Below are positions 50,765 through 59,440 of a stretch of 64,000 nucleotides of DNA, piece by piece (within the stretch, counting starts at the first letter, position 1; each line of letters opens with the position of its first letter). Where the stretch lies: assembly GCA_963775625.1 (NCBI GenBank), contig CAVZJM010000003.1, forward strand, positions 124,001 through 188,000, given 5' to 3'. A program made the translations under genes and the position numbers. This stretch comes from JAIBJN01 sp963775625. GTDB lineage: Bacteria; Actinomycetota; Thermoleophilia; Gaiellales; Gaiellaceae. The notes below the pieces were generated by a model, which saw nothing but the letters and a program-made list of their open reading frames with translations, was not told the DNA's origin and did no database searches.

Positions 50765-50778
50765 GACTGGAGAAGGCG

Positions 50779-51504
50779 CTACGCGGCCGCCGCCGGCACG
50801 ACGACCGGCTCCGCGCGGAACGGGACGAGGTACGCGGGGCTCGCAGAGCGCAGGAACGAGACGAGCGCCTCCTCGTCCTTCGCACAGGGGAGGAGCGTCT
50901 TCCAGGAGGAAAGGTGCCGGCGCGCGTGGGTGTCGCCGCTCGCCACCGGGGGCACCGAGGCGCCTGCGATCCAGCTGTAGACGTCGGAGCCGTTGAACAG
51001 CTCCGCACGATGGACGAGCGGCGAGAGCGTCTCCCATTCCCGCCAGAAGCGCCGCGTCATCCGCGCAGGCACGGGATCGCCGTCCGGCCCGTGGGGATGG
51101 GCGGCGATGACGGCGGCGCCGGCCTCGCGGGCCGCAAGCAGCGAGCCGACGAGGCCCGAGTCGGGAGCGACCAGCTCGCGGAGCCCCACCGCCACGGCGT
51201 GCGCCGCGAGGTCCGGATCCTCGTGGTTGTGCGTCACCTCGAGGCCCGGCACGACGAGCAGGTCGTACAGCGCCCGCGCCCGCTCGGCCTCCGCGTCGAC
51301 CGCCGCGATGTACGAGGCGAAGTTCGCGTCGTGCACGCACGATTCCGGCAGATGCCAGGGGTCGTCCGAGCGCAGGACGTGATCCGTGACGCAGAGGACG
51401 TCGAAGCCTGCCTGTCCGTAGAGGTCGACGAGCTCGCGCGGCGAGAGCTCGCCGTCGCTCCAGGTGGTGTGGGCGTGGAGCTCGCAGAGAAGCACAGGCT
51501 CCAT
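50779..51504 (-). CDS. PHP-domain phosphoesterase
   Basis: 241 residues from ATG 51504. PHP metal motifs are LCELHAHTTWSDGELSPREL near residue 6, FDVLCVTDHVLRSDD, VVPGLEVTHNHEDPDL near 85, AAVIAAHPHGPD and VASGDTHARRHL near 195. It resembles the TrpH/RNase AM-type PHP enzymes that hydrolyse phosphoesters or nucleotide ends. The gene stands between ppk1 and an oxidoreductase. A GGTGAAG repeat upstream suggests phosphate control. Confidence 0.87.
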   Translation of the reverse strand: MEPVLLCELHAHTTWSDGELSPRELVDLYGQAGFDVLCVTDHVLRSDDPWHLPESCVHDANFASYIAAVDAEAERARALYDLLVVPGLEVTHNHEDPDLAAHAVAVGLRELVAPDSGLVGSLLAAREAGAAVIAAHPHGPDGDPVPARMTRRFWREWETLSPLVHRAELFNGSDVYSWIAGASVPPVASGDTHARRHLSSWKTLLPCAKDEEALVSFLRSASPAYLVPFRAEPVVVPAAAA

Positions 51505-51548
51505 GACCGAAGTGTCCGACGACGCCGCGCGTCGATGGGCAACGGTGT

Positions 51549-51566
51549 GGTGAAGGTCGTGGGAAA
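51549..51566 (-). promoter_or_regulatory. PHO-box-like repeat before PHP gene
   Basis: GGTGAAG (51549-51555) and the weaker TGGGAAA (51560-51566) are 11 nt apart, 45 bp upstream of the PHP start codon. The second unit keeps the GAAA end but not the GGT. Confidence 0.45.
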
Positions 51567-51571
51567 AGGCA

Positions 51572-51603
51572 GCAGCCCGCCGGCGAGGAAATCGGCGGGC
51601 TGC
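51572..51603. terminator. Strong 11-bp hairpin terminator
   Basis: GCAGCCCGCCG (51572-51582) and CGGCGGGCTGC (51593-51603) form a perfect stem with a 10-nt loop. It ends transcription from the upstream FAD-oxidase gene before the PHP promoter. The rest of the 295-bp gap (51604-51799) shows no convincing gene; a lone GGTGAAG lies at 51776-51782. Confidence 0.65.
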
Positions 51604-51799
51604 CTGGGCGGTGCGAGTGGGAGCCCGGGGCTACGTGCGCGGGCGGCCAGGACGGTGGACGGTGCCCGCCTCCTGCACGGAAAGGCCGGTGCGCCGAGCC
51701 GGTGGGAGCTCCCGGAGGAACCTGTTCCTGTCCTTTCAATCTCGCCCATCGCGCATCGCGCGTGGGAAGCGGTGTGGTGAAGATCCGGCCTCGGAGCGG

Positions 51800-53158
51800 C
51801 TAGCCGGCGGGCGGGATGTTCTGGTTGCGGCGCAGGACATTGGCCGGGTCGTAGCGTCTCTTGAGAGCCTGCAACCGCTCGAAGGCCTCGCCCCCGAACG
51901 CGGCACGGACGCGCTCGATCGGCTCGTCCGCCTGCATGTAGTTGACGTAGCCGCCTCCGAGCGACCACGGCTCGACCGCAGCCGCCGTCTCGCGCGCCCA
52001 AGCGACGTACTCCTCGTCGAGCGCGGCGTTCTGCCAGGTCGCGGTCGCGCTGATGTTGAACGCCGCCCGGCGAAACGTGAGGGCTCCGTCGGCAACCGCA
52101 GCGTCCTTCGGCGCTCCGTGCAACGACTCGATCAGGATGCCGCCCGGCGGGCGGCCCAGCGCGACGACGCTCCCGAGCAGCTCGTCAATGAGCTCGTCGG
52201 GAAGCTCGCGCGCGAAGTTGCCCTTCCAGTAGTGCCTGTTCTCGCCGTAGGGCGAGTCGAAGACCCGCTGCTGCTCCAGGAAGGCCTGCCCGCGGACGGT
52301 GTCCTCGATCAGCCCCGGCCCCGAGCGCAAGGCACGCAGCTCCCCCGGATCGGCGCTGGGGCCCGTGTAGCAGGGCGCGACGACCAGAACCGGGGCCAGC
52401 AACTCGTCCACCGAGATGACCGCCTGACAGCTGAGGTCGAGCGGCGAGCCCGCGACCAGGTCCCGGAACCGGCGAAGCGCGTCGCGTACGCCCGTTCCAC
52501 GGAAGGTGAGCAAGCCGCCCACCACTCGGTCGAGCGGATGAAGGCCGAACTCGAGCCACGTCGCGACGCCGAAGTTCCCGCCTCCGCCTCGGAGCCCCCA
52601 GAGGAGCTCCGGATTCTCGTCGCGGCTCGCGCGGACGACCTCACCTCCCGGCGTCACGACCTCGGCCCCGACGAGGCTGTCGCAGGTCAGTCCGTACTGC
52701 GCCGTCAAGTGGCCGATCCCGCCGCCGAGCGTGAGCCCGCAGACGCCCGTGGAGCCGACCACGCCTCCAGGGGTCACCAAGCCGTAGGCCTGCGTGGCAG
52801 CGTCGAAGTCCAGCCAGGTCGACCCACCCTCGGCCCGCGCGACCCGCGCCTCGCCGTCGACCTCGACGCCTCGCATCCGCGAGAGGTCGATCACGAGCCC
52901 GTCGTCGAGAAGGCAATGCCCGGCGGGGTTGTGCCCGCCTCCGCGCACGGCAATCTCCAAGTCGTGCGCGCGGGCGAAGTCGAACGCAGTCGCGACGTCG
53001 GCCGGCTCGGCGCACTGCACGATCACCGCCGGCCGTCGGTCGACGGACGCGTTGAAGCACACGCGCGCGGAGTCGTACTCGGGCTCCGCAGGGCCGAGCA
53101 CGATGCCCGCGAACGAGCTGCGCAGTTCCTCCAGATCCACGGGTTCGACGGTCTTCAT
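51800..53158 (-). CDS. FAD-linked oxidase, berberine-bridge type
   Basis: 452 residues from ATG 53158. The PCMH FAD-binding domain shows LEIAVRGGGHNPAGHCLLDD near residue 66 (His for covalent flavin) and the glycine-rich GSTGVCGLTLGGGIGHLTAQ. The C-terminal BBE motif is GGYVNYMQADEPIERVRAAF and YDPANVLRRNQNIPP. Such enzymes oxidise sugars or alcohols with O2. A role in phosphate metabolism is not evident. No export signal. Confidence 0.9.
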   Translation of the reverse strand: MKTVEPVDLEELRSSFAGIVLGPAEPEYDSARVCFNASVDRRPAVIVQCAEPADVATAFDFARAHDLEIAVRGGGHNPAGHCLLDDGLVIDLSRMRGVEVDGEARVARAEGGSTWLDFDAATQAYGLVTPGGVVGSTGVCGLTLGGGIGHLTAQYGLTCDSLVGAEVVTPGGEVVRASRDENPELLWGLRGGGGNFGVATWLEFGLHPLDRVVGGLLTFRGTGVRDALRRFRDLVAGSPLDLSCQAVISVDELLAPVLVVAPCYTGPSADPGELRALRSGPGLIEDTVRGQAFLEQQRVFDSPYGENRHYWKGNFARELPDELIDELLGSVVALGRPPGGILIESLHGAPKDAAVADGALTFRRAAFNISATATWQNAALDEEYVAWARETAAAVEPWSLGGGYVNYMQADEPIERVRAAFGGEAFERLQALKRRYDPANVLRRNQNIPPAG

Positions 53159-53240
53159 CGCCGCCTCGCTTTCGCAGGTTGCTCCGGACCTGAGCTAAGA
53201 CCGTTGCGTCCGAGCAAACTCATCGGCCGCGCCGTCGGAA

Positions 53241-53631
53241 CTAGACGCCGCGGGGAGCCGAGTCGTCCAGCGCGACCCGCATCAGGTCGCGGATGGAGAC
53301 GATGCCCGCGACCGCGCCGCCGTCCAGGACCGGCAGGTGCCGGAAGCCGCCGTGGATCATGAGCGCGGCCGCGTGCCCCGTGTCGTCGGAGGCCTCGATC
53401 GTCTCGGGGCTCGTCGTCATCCAGTCCCGCACGCGCGCGCTCTCGGTGAGCCCCATCGCCACGGCCTTGAGGATGTCCCGCTCGGTGAGGATCCCCTGGA
53501 GCCGCTCGCCGTCCATCACGAGCACGGCGCCGACGCCGCGGGCGACCATGTGCTGAGCCGCCTCGGCGAGGGACTCGTCCGGGCGAGGCCTTGAGCAGCT
53601 CGCGCGACATGTGGTCGGCGATCACGGACAC
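53241..53631 (-). CDS. CBS-domain protein, frameshifted
   Basis: GTG 53631 begins VSVIADHMSRELLKASP, then the frame breaks near 53580. One frame over the protein continues DESLAEAAQHMVARGVGAVL, VMDGERLQGILTERDILKAV and a second CBS unit (RVRDWMTTSPETIEASDDTG, GGFRHLPVLDGGAVAGIVSI) to 53241. One surplus base (CCCGGACGAG for CCCGACGAG) accounts for it. The repaired protein has about 129 residues and two CBS motifs that would bind adenine nucleotides. Either a consensus error or a disabled gene. Confidence 0.85.
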
Positions 53632-53669
53632 AGGCCGCGATCCTAAAGGCAGAGCTGCCGGAACGTCGG

Positions 53670-54365
53670 CTACTTGGCGACCGCTTCGAGCTTGTAGCCG
53701 ACGCCGTACCGCGTCTGCACGAAGGTGTGCGCCGGCGCACAGGACTCGAGCTTGTCCCTGATCTTGCGCACGAAGACGTCCACGGTGCGGTCACGGTGCG
53801 TGAGCCGGCGCCCCCAGACCTTCTGGAGGAGCTCGTCCCGCGTGACGACTCGCCCCTGCTCGAGCGCCAGCGCATAGAGGAGGCGGAACTCGGTGGGCGT
53901 GAGCTCGGCGCTCTCCCCGCGCACGTACGCCTGCACGTTCAGCGGGTCGACCTTCAGCTCCTCGATCTCGATTGGCTCGCCGCGGCGCTCGTCCTGGACG
54001 CGGATGCCGCGACGAGCCGCCGCGCGCACGCGCGCGACAAGCTCTTTCATGGAGAAGGGCTTCACCAGGTAGTCGTCCGCCCCGATCTCGAGGGCGTGCA
54101 CCCGGTCGTGCTCGGTCCCCCGAGCGCTGACGACGACGATCGGCGTCCCGATTCCTTCCTCCCGCGCGGTCTCGATCAGCTTCCAGCCGTCGATGCCCGG
54201 CAGCATCAGGTCGAGCACGCAGACGTCGGGCCGCTCGTAGCGCAGGCGGGCGAGACCGGACTCCCCCTTGTTCACCCAGAGCGGGTCGAAGCCCGCCGAG
54301 GTCAGGTGCCGGGCCATCCCCTCGGCGATCACGTCGTCGTCCTCGATGATCAACACCCTCGACAC
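53670..54365 (-). CDS. phoB: PhoB/RegX3-type response regulator
   Basis: 231 residues. The receiver domain has VLIIEDDDVIAEGMARHLTS and Asp52 in DVCVLDLMLPGIDGWKLIE. The OmpR-type winged helix is AELTPTEFRLLYALALEQGR with DRTVDVFVRKIRDKL and TRYGVGYKLEAV. Its promoter region carries two PHO boxes, and pst genes and a PhoR-like kinase are near, so a phosphate-starvation regulator is inferred. Unusually it is divergent from the kinase, with a peptidase gene between them. The symbol rests on context. Confidence 0.88.
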   Translation of the reverse strand: MSRVLIIEDDDVIAEGMARHLTSAGFDPLWVNKGESGLARLRYERPDVCVLDLMLPGIDGWKLIETAREEGIGTPIVVVSARGTEHDRVHALEIGADDYLVKPFSMKELVARVRAAARRGIRVQDERRGEPIEIEELKVDPLNVQAYVRGESAELTPTEFRLLYALALEQGRVVTRDELLQKVWGRRLTHRDRTVDVFVRKIRDKLESCAPAHTFVQTRYGVGYKLEAVAK

Positions 54366-54424
54366 GTCTCTCCCGATTCTGCCCGCGCGGGCACGGCTCA
54401 GGGGTGGTACAACGGTAGCGGAGT

Positions 54425-54442
54425 GGTGAAGTAGTGGTGAAC
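54425..54442 (-). promoter_or_regulatory. PHO box before the PhoB-like gene
   Basis: GGTGAAG (54425-54431) and GGTGAAC (54436-54442) are 11 nt apart. On the reverse strand this reads GTTCACC-N4-CTTCACC, 60 bp upstream of the regulator start. It also overlaps the start codon of the divergent peptidase-like gene, so one site could control both. Confidence 0.7.
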
Positions 54443-55393
54443 CGCCTGGCCGACGCGGCCGCCGCCGCCCTCGAGTGCCTCGCGGTGGGCGCCGAGGACG
54501 ACGTGCTCGTCGTCTTCAACGAGGAGCAGCGCGCGGTGGCCGACTCGCTGGCCACGGCCGCCGAGGCGCGGGCCCGGAGCGCCCGCGCGCTCGCCTATCC
54601 CGCCCTCACGCGCGACGGGGAGGAGCCGCCGGGCTTCGTCGCCGAGGCGATGCTGGGCGCCACGGCGATCTTCGCCCCGACCGTGTGCTCGCTCAGCCAC
54701 ACCCGCGCCCGGATCGACGCCACCGGGCGGGGCGCCCGGATCGCCACCCTGCCCGGCCTCCGCGAGGAGACGTTCGTGCGCGCCCTGCGCATCGACTACG
54801 CCGAGCTCGCGCGCGCGGGAGAGCGGATCGCAGCCCGCCTGAACGCCGCCTCGACCTGCCGGATCACGTCACCCGCAGGCACCGACGTCGTCCTCAGCCT
54901 CGCCGGGCGCACCGCGATCGTCGACGACGGCCGCCTGCAGGCGGTGGGCGCATTCGGGAACCTGCCCGCCGGCGAGAGCTTCATCGCGCCGGTCGAGGGA
55001 GTCGGCGACGGCCGCGTCGTCTTCGACGGCTCCGTCGCCGGCTACGGGCTGTTGCGGGAACCGGTCGAGGTCACCCTCGTCCGCGGGCGCGCGACGGCGG
55101 CCGCCGGCGAGGCCGGGCAGTGGCTCCTCGCCACGCTGGACGCCGGCGGCCCGGCCGGGCGGCTCGTCGCCGAGCTCGGGATCGGCACGAACCCCGCCGC
55201 CACTCTCAGCGGCTCGATCCTCGAGGACGAGAAGGTCGTCGGGACGGCGCACGTCGCCTTCGGGGCGAACACGTCGTTCGGCGGCACCAACGACTGCTCG
55301 GTTCACATCGACGGCCTGCTCCTCCGGCCGACGATCGAGCTCGACGGCGAAGCGCTGCTGCGAGACGGCAAGCCCGTCGCTCCCAGGAGTTGA
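54434..55393 (+). CDS. M29-like aminopeptidase family protein
   Basis: 319 residues from GTG 54434 (or GTG 54437). The C-terminal half is characteristic: VAELGIGTNPAATLSGSILE, DEKVVGTAHVAFGANTSFGG and TNDCSVHIDGLLLRPTIELD, as in thermophilic aminopeptidases of family M29. These bind metals through Glu, His and Asp; His in VAFG-flanking sequence and Asp/His in HIDG fit. The first GTG overlaps the PHO box. It is followed without gap by the kinase gene. Its link to phosphate control is unexplained. Confidence 0.75.
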   Translation: MVNRLADAAAAALECLAVGAEDDVLVVFNEEQRAVADSLATAAEARARSARALAYPALTRDGEEPPGFVAEAMLGATAIFAPTVCSLSHTRARIDATGRGARIATLPGLREETFVRALRIDYAELARAGERIAARLNAASTCRITSPAGTDVVLSLAGRTAIVDDGRLQAVGAFGNLPAGESFIAPVEGVGDGRVVFDGSVAGYGLLREPVEVTLVRGRATAAAGEAGQWLLATLDAGGPAGRLVAELGIGTNPAATLSGSILEDEKVVGTAHVAFGANTSFGGTNDCSVHIDGLLLRPTIELDGEALLRDGKPVAPRS

Positions 55394-56431
55394 GCCGCAG
55401 GGCAGCCCGCTACGATCCGGGCGAGGTGCGGAGCTTCCTCCGACGCAGCGGCGACAGCCAGCCGGCAGACCCGGGGCTGGAGGAGCTTCGGCTCGAGGCG
55501 CGGCGCGGGCGCGCACTCGTCGAGGAGAGCCGGGAGATCGTCGTCGTCCTCGACGAGCACGACCGGGTCGTGACGGCGAGCCGGCGGGCACGCGAGCTGC
55601 TCGGCGGGCTCGAGGAGGGAGCCGCGGCCCCGGACGCCCTCCTGCAGAACGCGCCGCTCTCGATTCCGTACAAGGTCGACGGCCGGCGTGAGACCATCCT
55701 CTACGCGCGCGACTCCGGCGACATGGCCGCCTACGAGGAGCTGCGGGCCGGCTTCACCGCCGCCGTCTCGCACGAGCTGCGCACCCCGCTCGCGCGGGTG
55801 CTGGCACTGCTCGAGACGGCGACCCTGCCCGGCGCCGACGTCATCGAGCTCGTCGAGCAGGCCCAGGGCGAGGTCGACCAGATCCGGGAGCTGATCGACG
55901 ACATCCTCTTCCTCTCGGAGCTGGAGTCCGGCCACGAGGTGGTGGGGCTCGGCACGACGCCCGTCTTCCCGATCCTCGTCGAGATCGCCGAGAGCCTCGA
56001 GGAGCAGGCCGGGCGCGCAGGCGTCACCGTCGAGGTCGAGGCCGACGAGGACGTCGGAGCTGCCGATGCGCCCGCGCATGATCCGCGTGGTCGTCCAGAA
56101 CCTCGCGCAGAACGCCGTCCGCTATGCGGGCCCCGGCTCGACGCTCAGGCTCAGCGCCCGACATGCCGAGGGCGGCGTCGAGCTCGTCGCGGCCGACGAC
56201 GGCGTCGGCGTCGCGGAGGATGATCTTCCCCGCCTCTTCGAGCGCTTCTACCGCAGCGATCGTGCGCGGGCATCACGCGGCACGGGACTCGGCCTGGCGA
56301 TCGTGAAGCACGTCGTGACGTCTGCCGGCGGCACGGTGGAAGCGACGGGCACAAGGGGCCACGGGCTGACGGTCCGCTGTCACTTCCCGGCCACAGCAAC
56401 TATTCTTGACCCTGTTTCGGCTCTTTCTTGA
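55390..56431 (+). CDS. phoR: PhoR-like histidine kinase, frameshifted
   Basis: TTG 55390 overlaps the previous stop (TTGA). The first part has a PAS-like stretch (REIVVVLDEHDRVVTASRRA) and HisKA motif FTAAVSHELRTPLARVLALL. At about 56058 the frame breaks. One frame over it continues LPMRPRMIRVVVQNLAQNAV, DDGVGVAEDDLPRLFERFYR and RGTGLGLAIVKHVVTSAGGT, a complete ATPase domain. One surplus G (GTCGGAGCTG for GTCGAGCTG) explains it. The repaired protein has about 346 residues and no membrane helix, so it must sense through a partner such as PhoU and the Pst complex. Likely partner of the divergent PhoB-like regulator. Confidence 0.85.
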
Positions 56432-56432
56432 C

Positions 56433-56651
56433 CTATCCCTCCGGTGCGAAACGTGGCTGTCCGGCTTGTCGCCACGCTTCGGTGAGTTGGTCACGGTAGA
56501 ACGGCCAGAGGAGTCCGCCCACGAGGAGAAGGACGGCCTCGTCGAAGAGACCGGGGACGGGGAGAAGCCCAAGCGCGCCGCCCCAACGAAGGGGCCTCGG
56601 AATGCGACCGTCGCCGACGACGATCCTGACGGCGATGAGCGTCCGACGAAT
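56433..56651 (-). CDS. Small DUF1232-like membrane protein, start uncertain
   Basis: The reverse frame reads IRRTLIAVRIVVGDGRIPRP, LRWGGALGLLPVPGLFDEAV and LLLVGGLLWPFYRDQLTEAW. This resembles small actinobacterial membrane proteins related to DUF1232. No ATG, GTG or TTG is in frame after the upstream stop at 56663; ATT at 56651 is the best near-cognate start, so a base error or rare start is possible. It follows the monooxygenase-like gene directly and is convergent with phoR. Confidence 0.4.
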   Translation of the reverse strand: MRRTLIAVRIVVGDGRIPRPLRWGGALGLLPVPGLFDEAVLLLVGGLLWPFYRDQLTEAWRQAGQPRFAPEG

Positions 56652-56662
56652 GAGGGGCGTCG

Positions 56663-56959
56663 CTACTCGGCTTGCAGAAGGTTGTGCAGTTCCATGGGCT
56701 CGAGGCCCGGAGGCGGCCAATCGCGGTTCACGGCCTCGGGGCCCATGGCCTTCTCGAGGGCAGGCACGAGGCGCTCGTCGCGGAAGCGACGGTACGCGTC
56801 TTCGGACTCCCATACCTCGATGATCCGCAGCTTGCCTTCATAGAGCCCGGCCGCGTGGGAGATCGCGCCGGTCGGCGTCTCCTCGCCTACCTCGGCACTG
56901 ACGGCGTCGTAGCCCTGGAGGTCGACGCCCTCGACTGTCTGCACGTATGCCCATGGCAT
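56663..56959 (-). CDS. Dimeric alpha/beta-barrel (monooxygenase-like) protein
   Basis: 98 residues from ATG 56959. The ferredoxin-like pattern MPWAYVQTVEGVDLQGYDAV, LRIIEVWESEDAYRRFRDER and LVPALEKAMGPEA is typical of small ABM-type domains. IIEVWES-AYRRF is the usual core. Members include antibiotic biosynthesis monooxygenases and stress proteins; no reaction is claimed. It ends 15 codons from DUF1232-like sequence on the same strand. Confidence 0.8.
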   Translation of the reverse strand: MPWAYVQTVEGVDLQGYDAVSAEVGEETPTGAISHAAGLYEGKLRIIEVWESEDAYRRFRDERLVPALEKAMGPEAVNRDWPPPGLEPMELHNLLQAE

Positions 56960-57019
56960 TGCTTCGCTCCTCTCATCTCAAGAAGATCCGCACAGCTTCT
57001 CACGCCGCCACGGAAACGA

Positions 57020-57280
57020 CTACGGGATCGCGGTGTCGTGCCCGAGCGCGTAGACGACCTCGCCCAGGTCACGCAGGCGCACATACTCCGATGGTGCCAT
57101 CACGATTTCCACGGTGCAGGAGTTCTTGCACTCACAGATGAAAGCTCCATCCGGCGCCCCGAAACCCCACAGCTCGTTGTAGATGCGATCGTTGGCCATC
57201 CAGGACACACTCTGCTGTTGGCCGTCCTCCACGACCTTCTCCTTCCTGCCCTCCAGGCCAGATTGGCCATGAAGGGTCAA
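57020..57280 (-). CDS. Small Cys-motif protein, unknown
   Basis: Up to 86 residues from ATG 57280; ATG 57196 gives 58 residues and better fits the conserved-looking part. That part is NELWGFGAPDGAFICECKNS followed by CTVEIVMAPSEYVRLRDLGE. The CEC-x3-C cluster plus the E/Y-rich helix resembles a family of short actinobacterial proteins found in many genomes. It could bind zinc, but this is unproven. Confidence 0.55.
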   Translation of the reverse strand: MTLHGQSGLEGRKEKVVEDGQQQSVSWMANDRIYNELWGFGAPDGAFICECKNSCTVEIVMAPSEYVRLRDLGEVVYALGHDTAIP

Positions 57281-57385
57281 AGAGGTCGGGGAGCGTTGTT
57301 AGAACAAGCTTAGCGCGTTACTGGAGGGCTTGACGAACGCGCGAAAACGCGGGCGTCTCTCGTCCGGACCCGTCCGTCCGACCCG

Positions 57386-57414
57386 GTTCACCATCTCTTC
57401 ACCAGTCGTTCACA
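57386..57414 (+). promoter_or_regulatory. Triple PHO box before pstS
   Basis: Three direct repeats with an exact 11-nt period: GTTCACC (57386-57392), CTTCACC (57397-57403) and GTTCACA (57408-57414). This is the textbook PhoB/PhoP operator layout. It lies 70-98 bp upstream of the pstS start, in a 203-bp gap with no gene. Confidence 0.85.
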
Positions 57415-57483
57415 GCCTTTCAGCCCACACCGCAGCAGGGCAGGGCGACACTCGCCTCGATGCAACGACGTGAAAGGAGAACC

Positions 57484-58491
57484 GTGGGAATTCGTCCTGT
57501 TCTGAGGCTTGCCCTTCTCGTGCTGACGCTCGCGGCCTTGACGCTCGGCGCGGCCGGGTGTGGCCGGGACGACGAGGGGGACGATGCAGCCGAAAGCCCA
57601 GACACTGCGGCTGCCAATACCACGCCGGCGGAAGAGTTGTCCGGCGACGTGATCGCGGACGGCTCGAGCACGGTCGGCCCACTCACGACGGCCGCCGCCG
57701 AGGGGTTCCGCGAGATCCAACCCGGCGTCAACGTCGAGGTCGGCATCAAGGGGACCGGCGGCGGGTTCGAACGCTTCTGCGCCGGCGAGACCGACATCTC
57801 CGATGCCTCCCGACCGATCAAGGACGACGAAGAGGCTCCGCTCTGCGCCGACGCGGGGGTCACGTACGTCGACTACACCGTCGCCGTCGACGCCCTGACC
57901 GTCATCGTCAACCCGGAGAACGACTGGGCGACCTGCCTGACGACCGAGCAGCTGATGACGATCTGGGAGCCCAAGGCCGAAGGCAAGATCACGAACTGGA
58001 ACCAGGTCGACCCGAGCTTCCCGGACGAGCCGCTGACGCTCACGGGCCCGGGCACCGACTCGGGCACCTTCGACTACTTCACCGACGTCATCAACGGCGA
58101 GGAGGGCGCAAGCCGCGCCGACTACAACGCCACCGAGGACGACAACGTCACCGTCCAGGCGGTCTCCGGCGACAAGGGCGCGCTCGGCTACCTCGGCTTC
58201 TCGTACTACGAGGAGAACCTCGACACGCTCAAGGCCGTCGAAGTCGACAGCGGCGGAGGCTGCGTCGCCCCGAGCGCGGAGAGCGCGCAGGACGGCACGT
58301 ACACGCCCCTGGCCAGGCCGCTCTTCATCTACGTGAAGGACGAGTCCATTCAGACGAAGCCGCAGGTGAAGGGGTTCGTCGACTACTACCTCAACAACCT
58401 CGCGAGCCTCGCCGAGGACGCGAAATTCATCCCCGTCACGGAGGACGTGATCTCGGAGAACCTCTCGAAGCTCGCCACGCAGGAGGGCTAG
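57484..58491 (+). CDS. pstS: Phosphate-binding lipoprotein PstS
   Basis: 335 residues from GTG 57484, which has an ideal site (AAAGGAG, 5-6 nt away). The signal peptide ends in a lipobox (TLGAAGC, Cys26). Phosphate-binding loops are VIADGSSTVGPLTTAAAEGF, IKGTGGGFERFCAGETDISD with ASRPIK, and TGPGTDSGTFDYFTDVINGE. It captures phosphate outside the cell for the PstCAB importer. It is the first gene of pstSCAB-phoU, with a triple PHO box upstream. Confidence 0.96.
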   Translation: MGIRPVLRLALLVLTLAALTLGAAGCGRDDEGDDAAESPDTAAANTTPAEELSGDVIADGSSTVGPLTTAAAEGFREIQPGVNVEVGIKGTGGGFERFCAGETDISDASRPIKDDEEAPLCADAGVTYVDYTVAVDALTVIVNPENDWATCLTTEQLMTIWEPKAEGKITNWNQVDPSFPDEPLTLTGPGTDSGTFDYFTDVINGEEGASRADYNATEDDNVTVQAVSGDKGALGYLGFSYYEENLDTLKAVEVDSGGGCVAPSAESAQDGTYTPLARPLFIYVKDESIQTKPQVKGFVDYYLNNLASLAEDAKFIPVTEDVISENLSKLATQEG

Positions 58492-58499
58492 CCCGACCC

Positions 58500-59440
58500 G
58501 TGGCGACGAGCGACCTGACCGCAAGCGCGCAGCCGGATGGCGATCCGGCTGCGCGCCGCGCGGAGGCGTTGGGGGGAGGACCTCGTCAAGGGGGTCCTCG
58601 GCCCTCTGCGCGCTCATCTCGGTCGTGACGACGATCGGAATCATCATTGCTCTCCTCGAGCCGTCGATCGAGTTCTTTCGCGAGGTGTCGATCGTCGAGT
58701 TCTTCTCCGGCGACAGGTGGGCGCCGCTCTTCGAGCCCGCGTCCTTCGGCGTCCGACCGCTGCTCGTCGGGACGCTCGTCGTCACGTTCTGGGCGTGCGT
58801 CGTCTGCCTGCCGTTCGGGCTGGGAGCGGCCATCTACATGAGCGAGTACGCGCGCCCGCGTGTCCGCAACATTCTCAAGCCGGCGCTCGAGACGCTCGCC
58901 GGGATTCCGACGGTCGTCTTCGGATTCTTCGCCCTGACCTTCTTCACCCCGTTCCTGCAGGACCTCGGGCTCGGCGTCAACGTGTTCAACGTCCTGGCGG
59001 CCGGTCTCGTCGTGGGCGTCATGCTCATCCCGATCGTCGCCTCGGTCTCCGAGGACGCGATGACCGCGGTCCCGCAAGAGCTCAGAGACGGCGCGTACGG
59101 GCTCGGCGCCACCCGGCTGCAGGTTTCGACCCGGATTGTCGTGCCGGCCGCGATCTCGGGCATCGTCGCAAGCTACGTGCTGGCGATCTCGCGCGCGATC
59201 GGGGAGACGATGATCGTGTTGATCGCCGCGGGCGGGCTCGCCCAGATCACCTTCGATCCGCGCGAGCAGTCGCAGACGATGACAGCGTTCATCGGCGCGA
59301 CAGGGGTCGGCGACGTCCCCACCGGCTCGATCGAGTACAAGACGATCTTCGCGGTCGGCCTGACGCTCTTCGTGATCACGTTCGCCATGAACATGGTGTC
59401 GATACGGCTCGTCCGGAAGTACCGGGAGATCTACGAGTGA
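58500..59440 (+). CDS. pstC: Phosphate ABC transporter permease PstC, two frameshifts near start
   Basis: GTG 58500 is 8 bp after the pstS stop and gives MATSDLTASAQPDGDPAARR-type sequence. Two single-base surpluses follow: a six-G run near 58572 where five fit, and CTCGGCCC near 58595 where CTCGCCC fits. Repaired, it reads GEDLVKGVLALCALISVVTT into the clean frame MTTIGIIIALLEPSIEFFRE. Later blocks are typical (GIPTVVFGFFALTFFTPFLQ, ISRAIGETMIVLIAAGG, the EAA loop AYGLGATRLQVSTRIVVPAA). About six membrane helices. Uncorrected, translation could start only at 58625 and would lose the first helix. Confidence 0.9.

Noticed and set aside
48572..51739. Very long open frame on the reverse strand across ppk1 and the PHP gene
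   Set aside because: It is an Arg/Pro/Ala-rich shadow frame caused by high GC. The real genes lie in other frames with clear motifs.
51763..51782. Additional PHO box around GGTGAAG 51776
   Set aside because: The neighbouring unit at the 11-nt position does not match, and no gene starts nearby in a fitting direction.
51611..51799. Possible small genes in the gap downstream of the FAD-linked oxidase
   Set aside because: Short frames exist, but none has a start, ribosome site and protein-like composition together, and a terminator hairpin crosses them.
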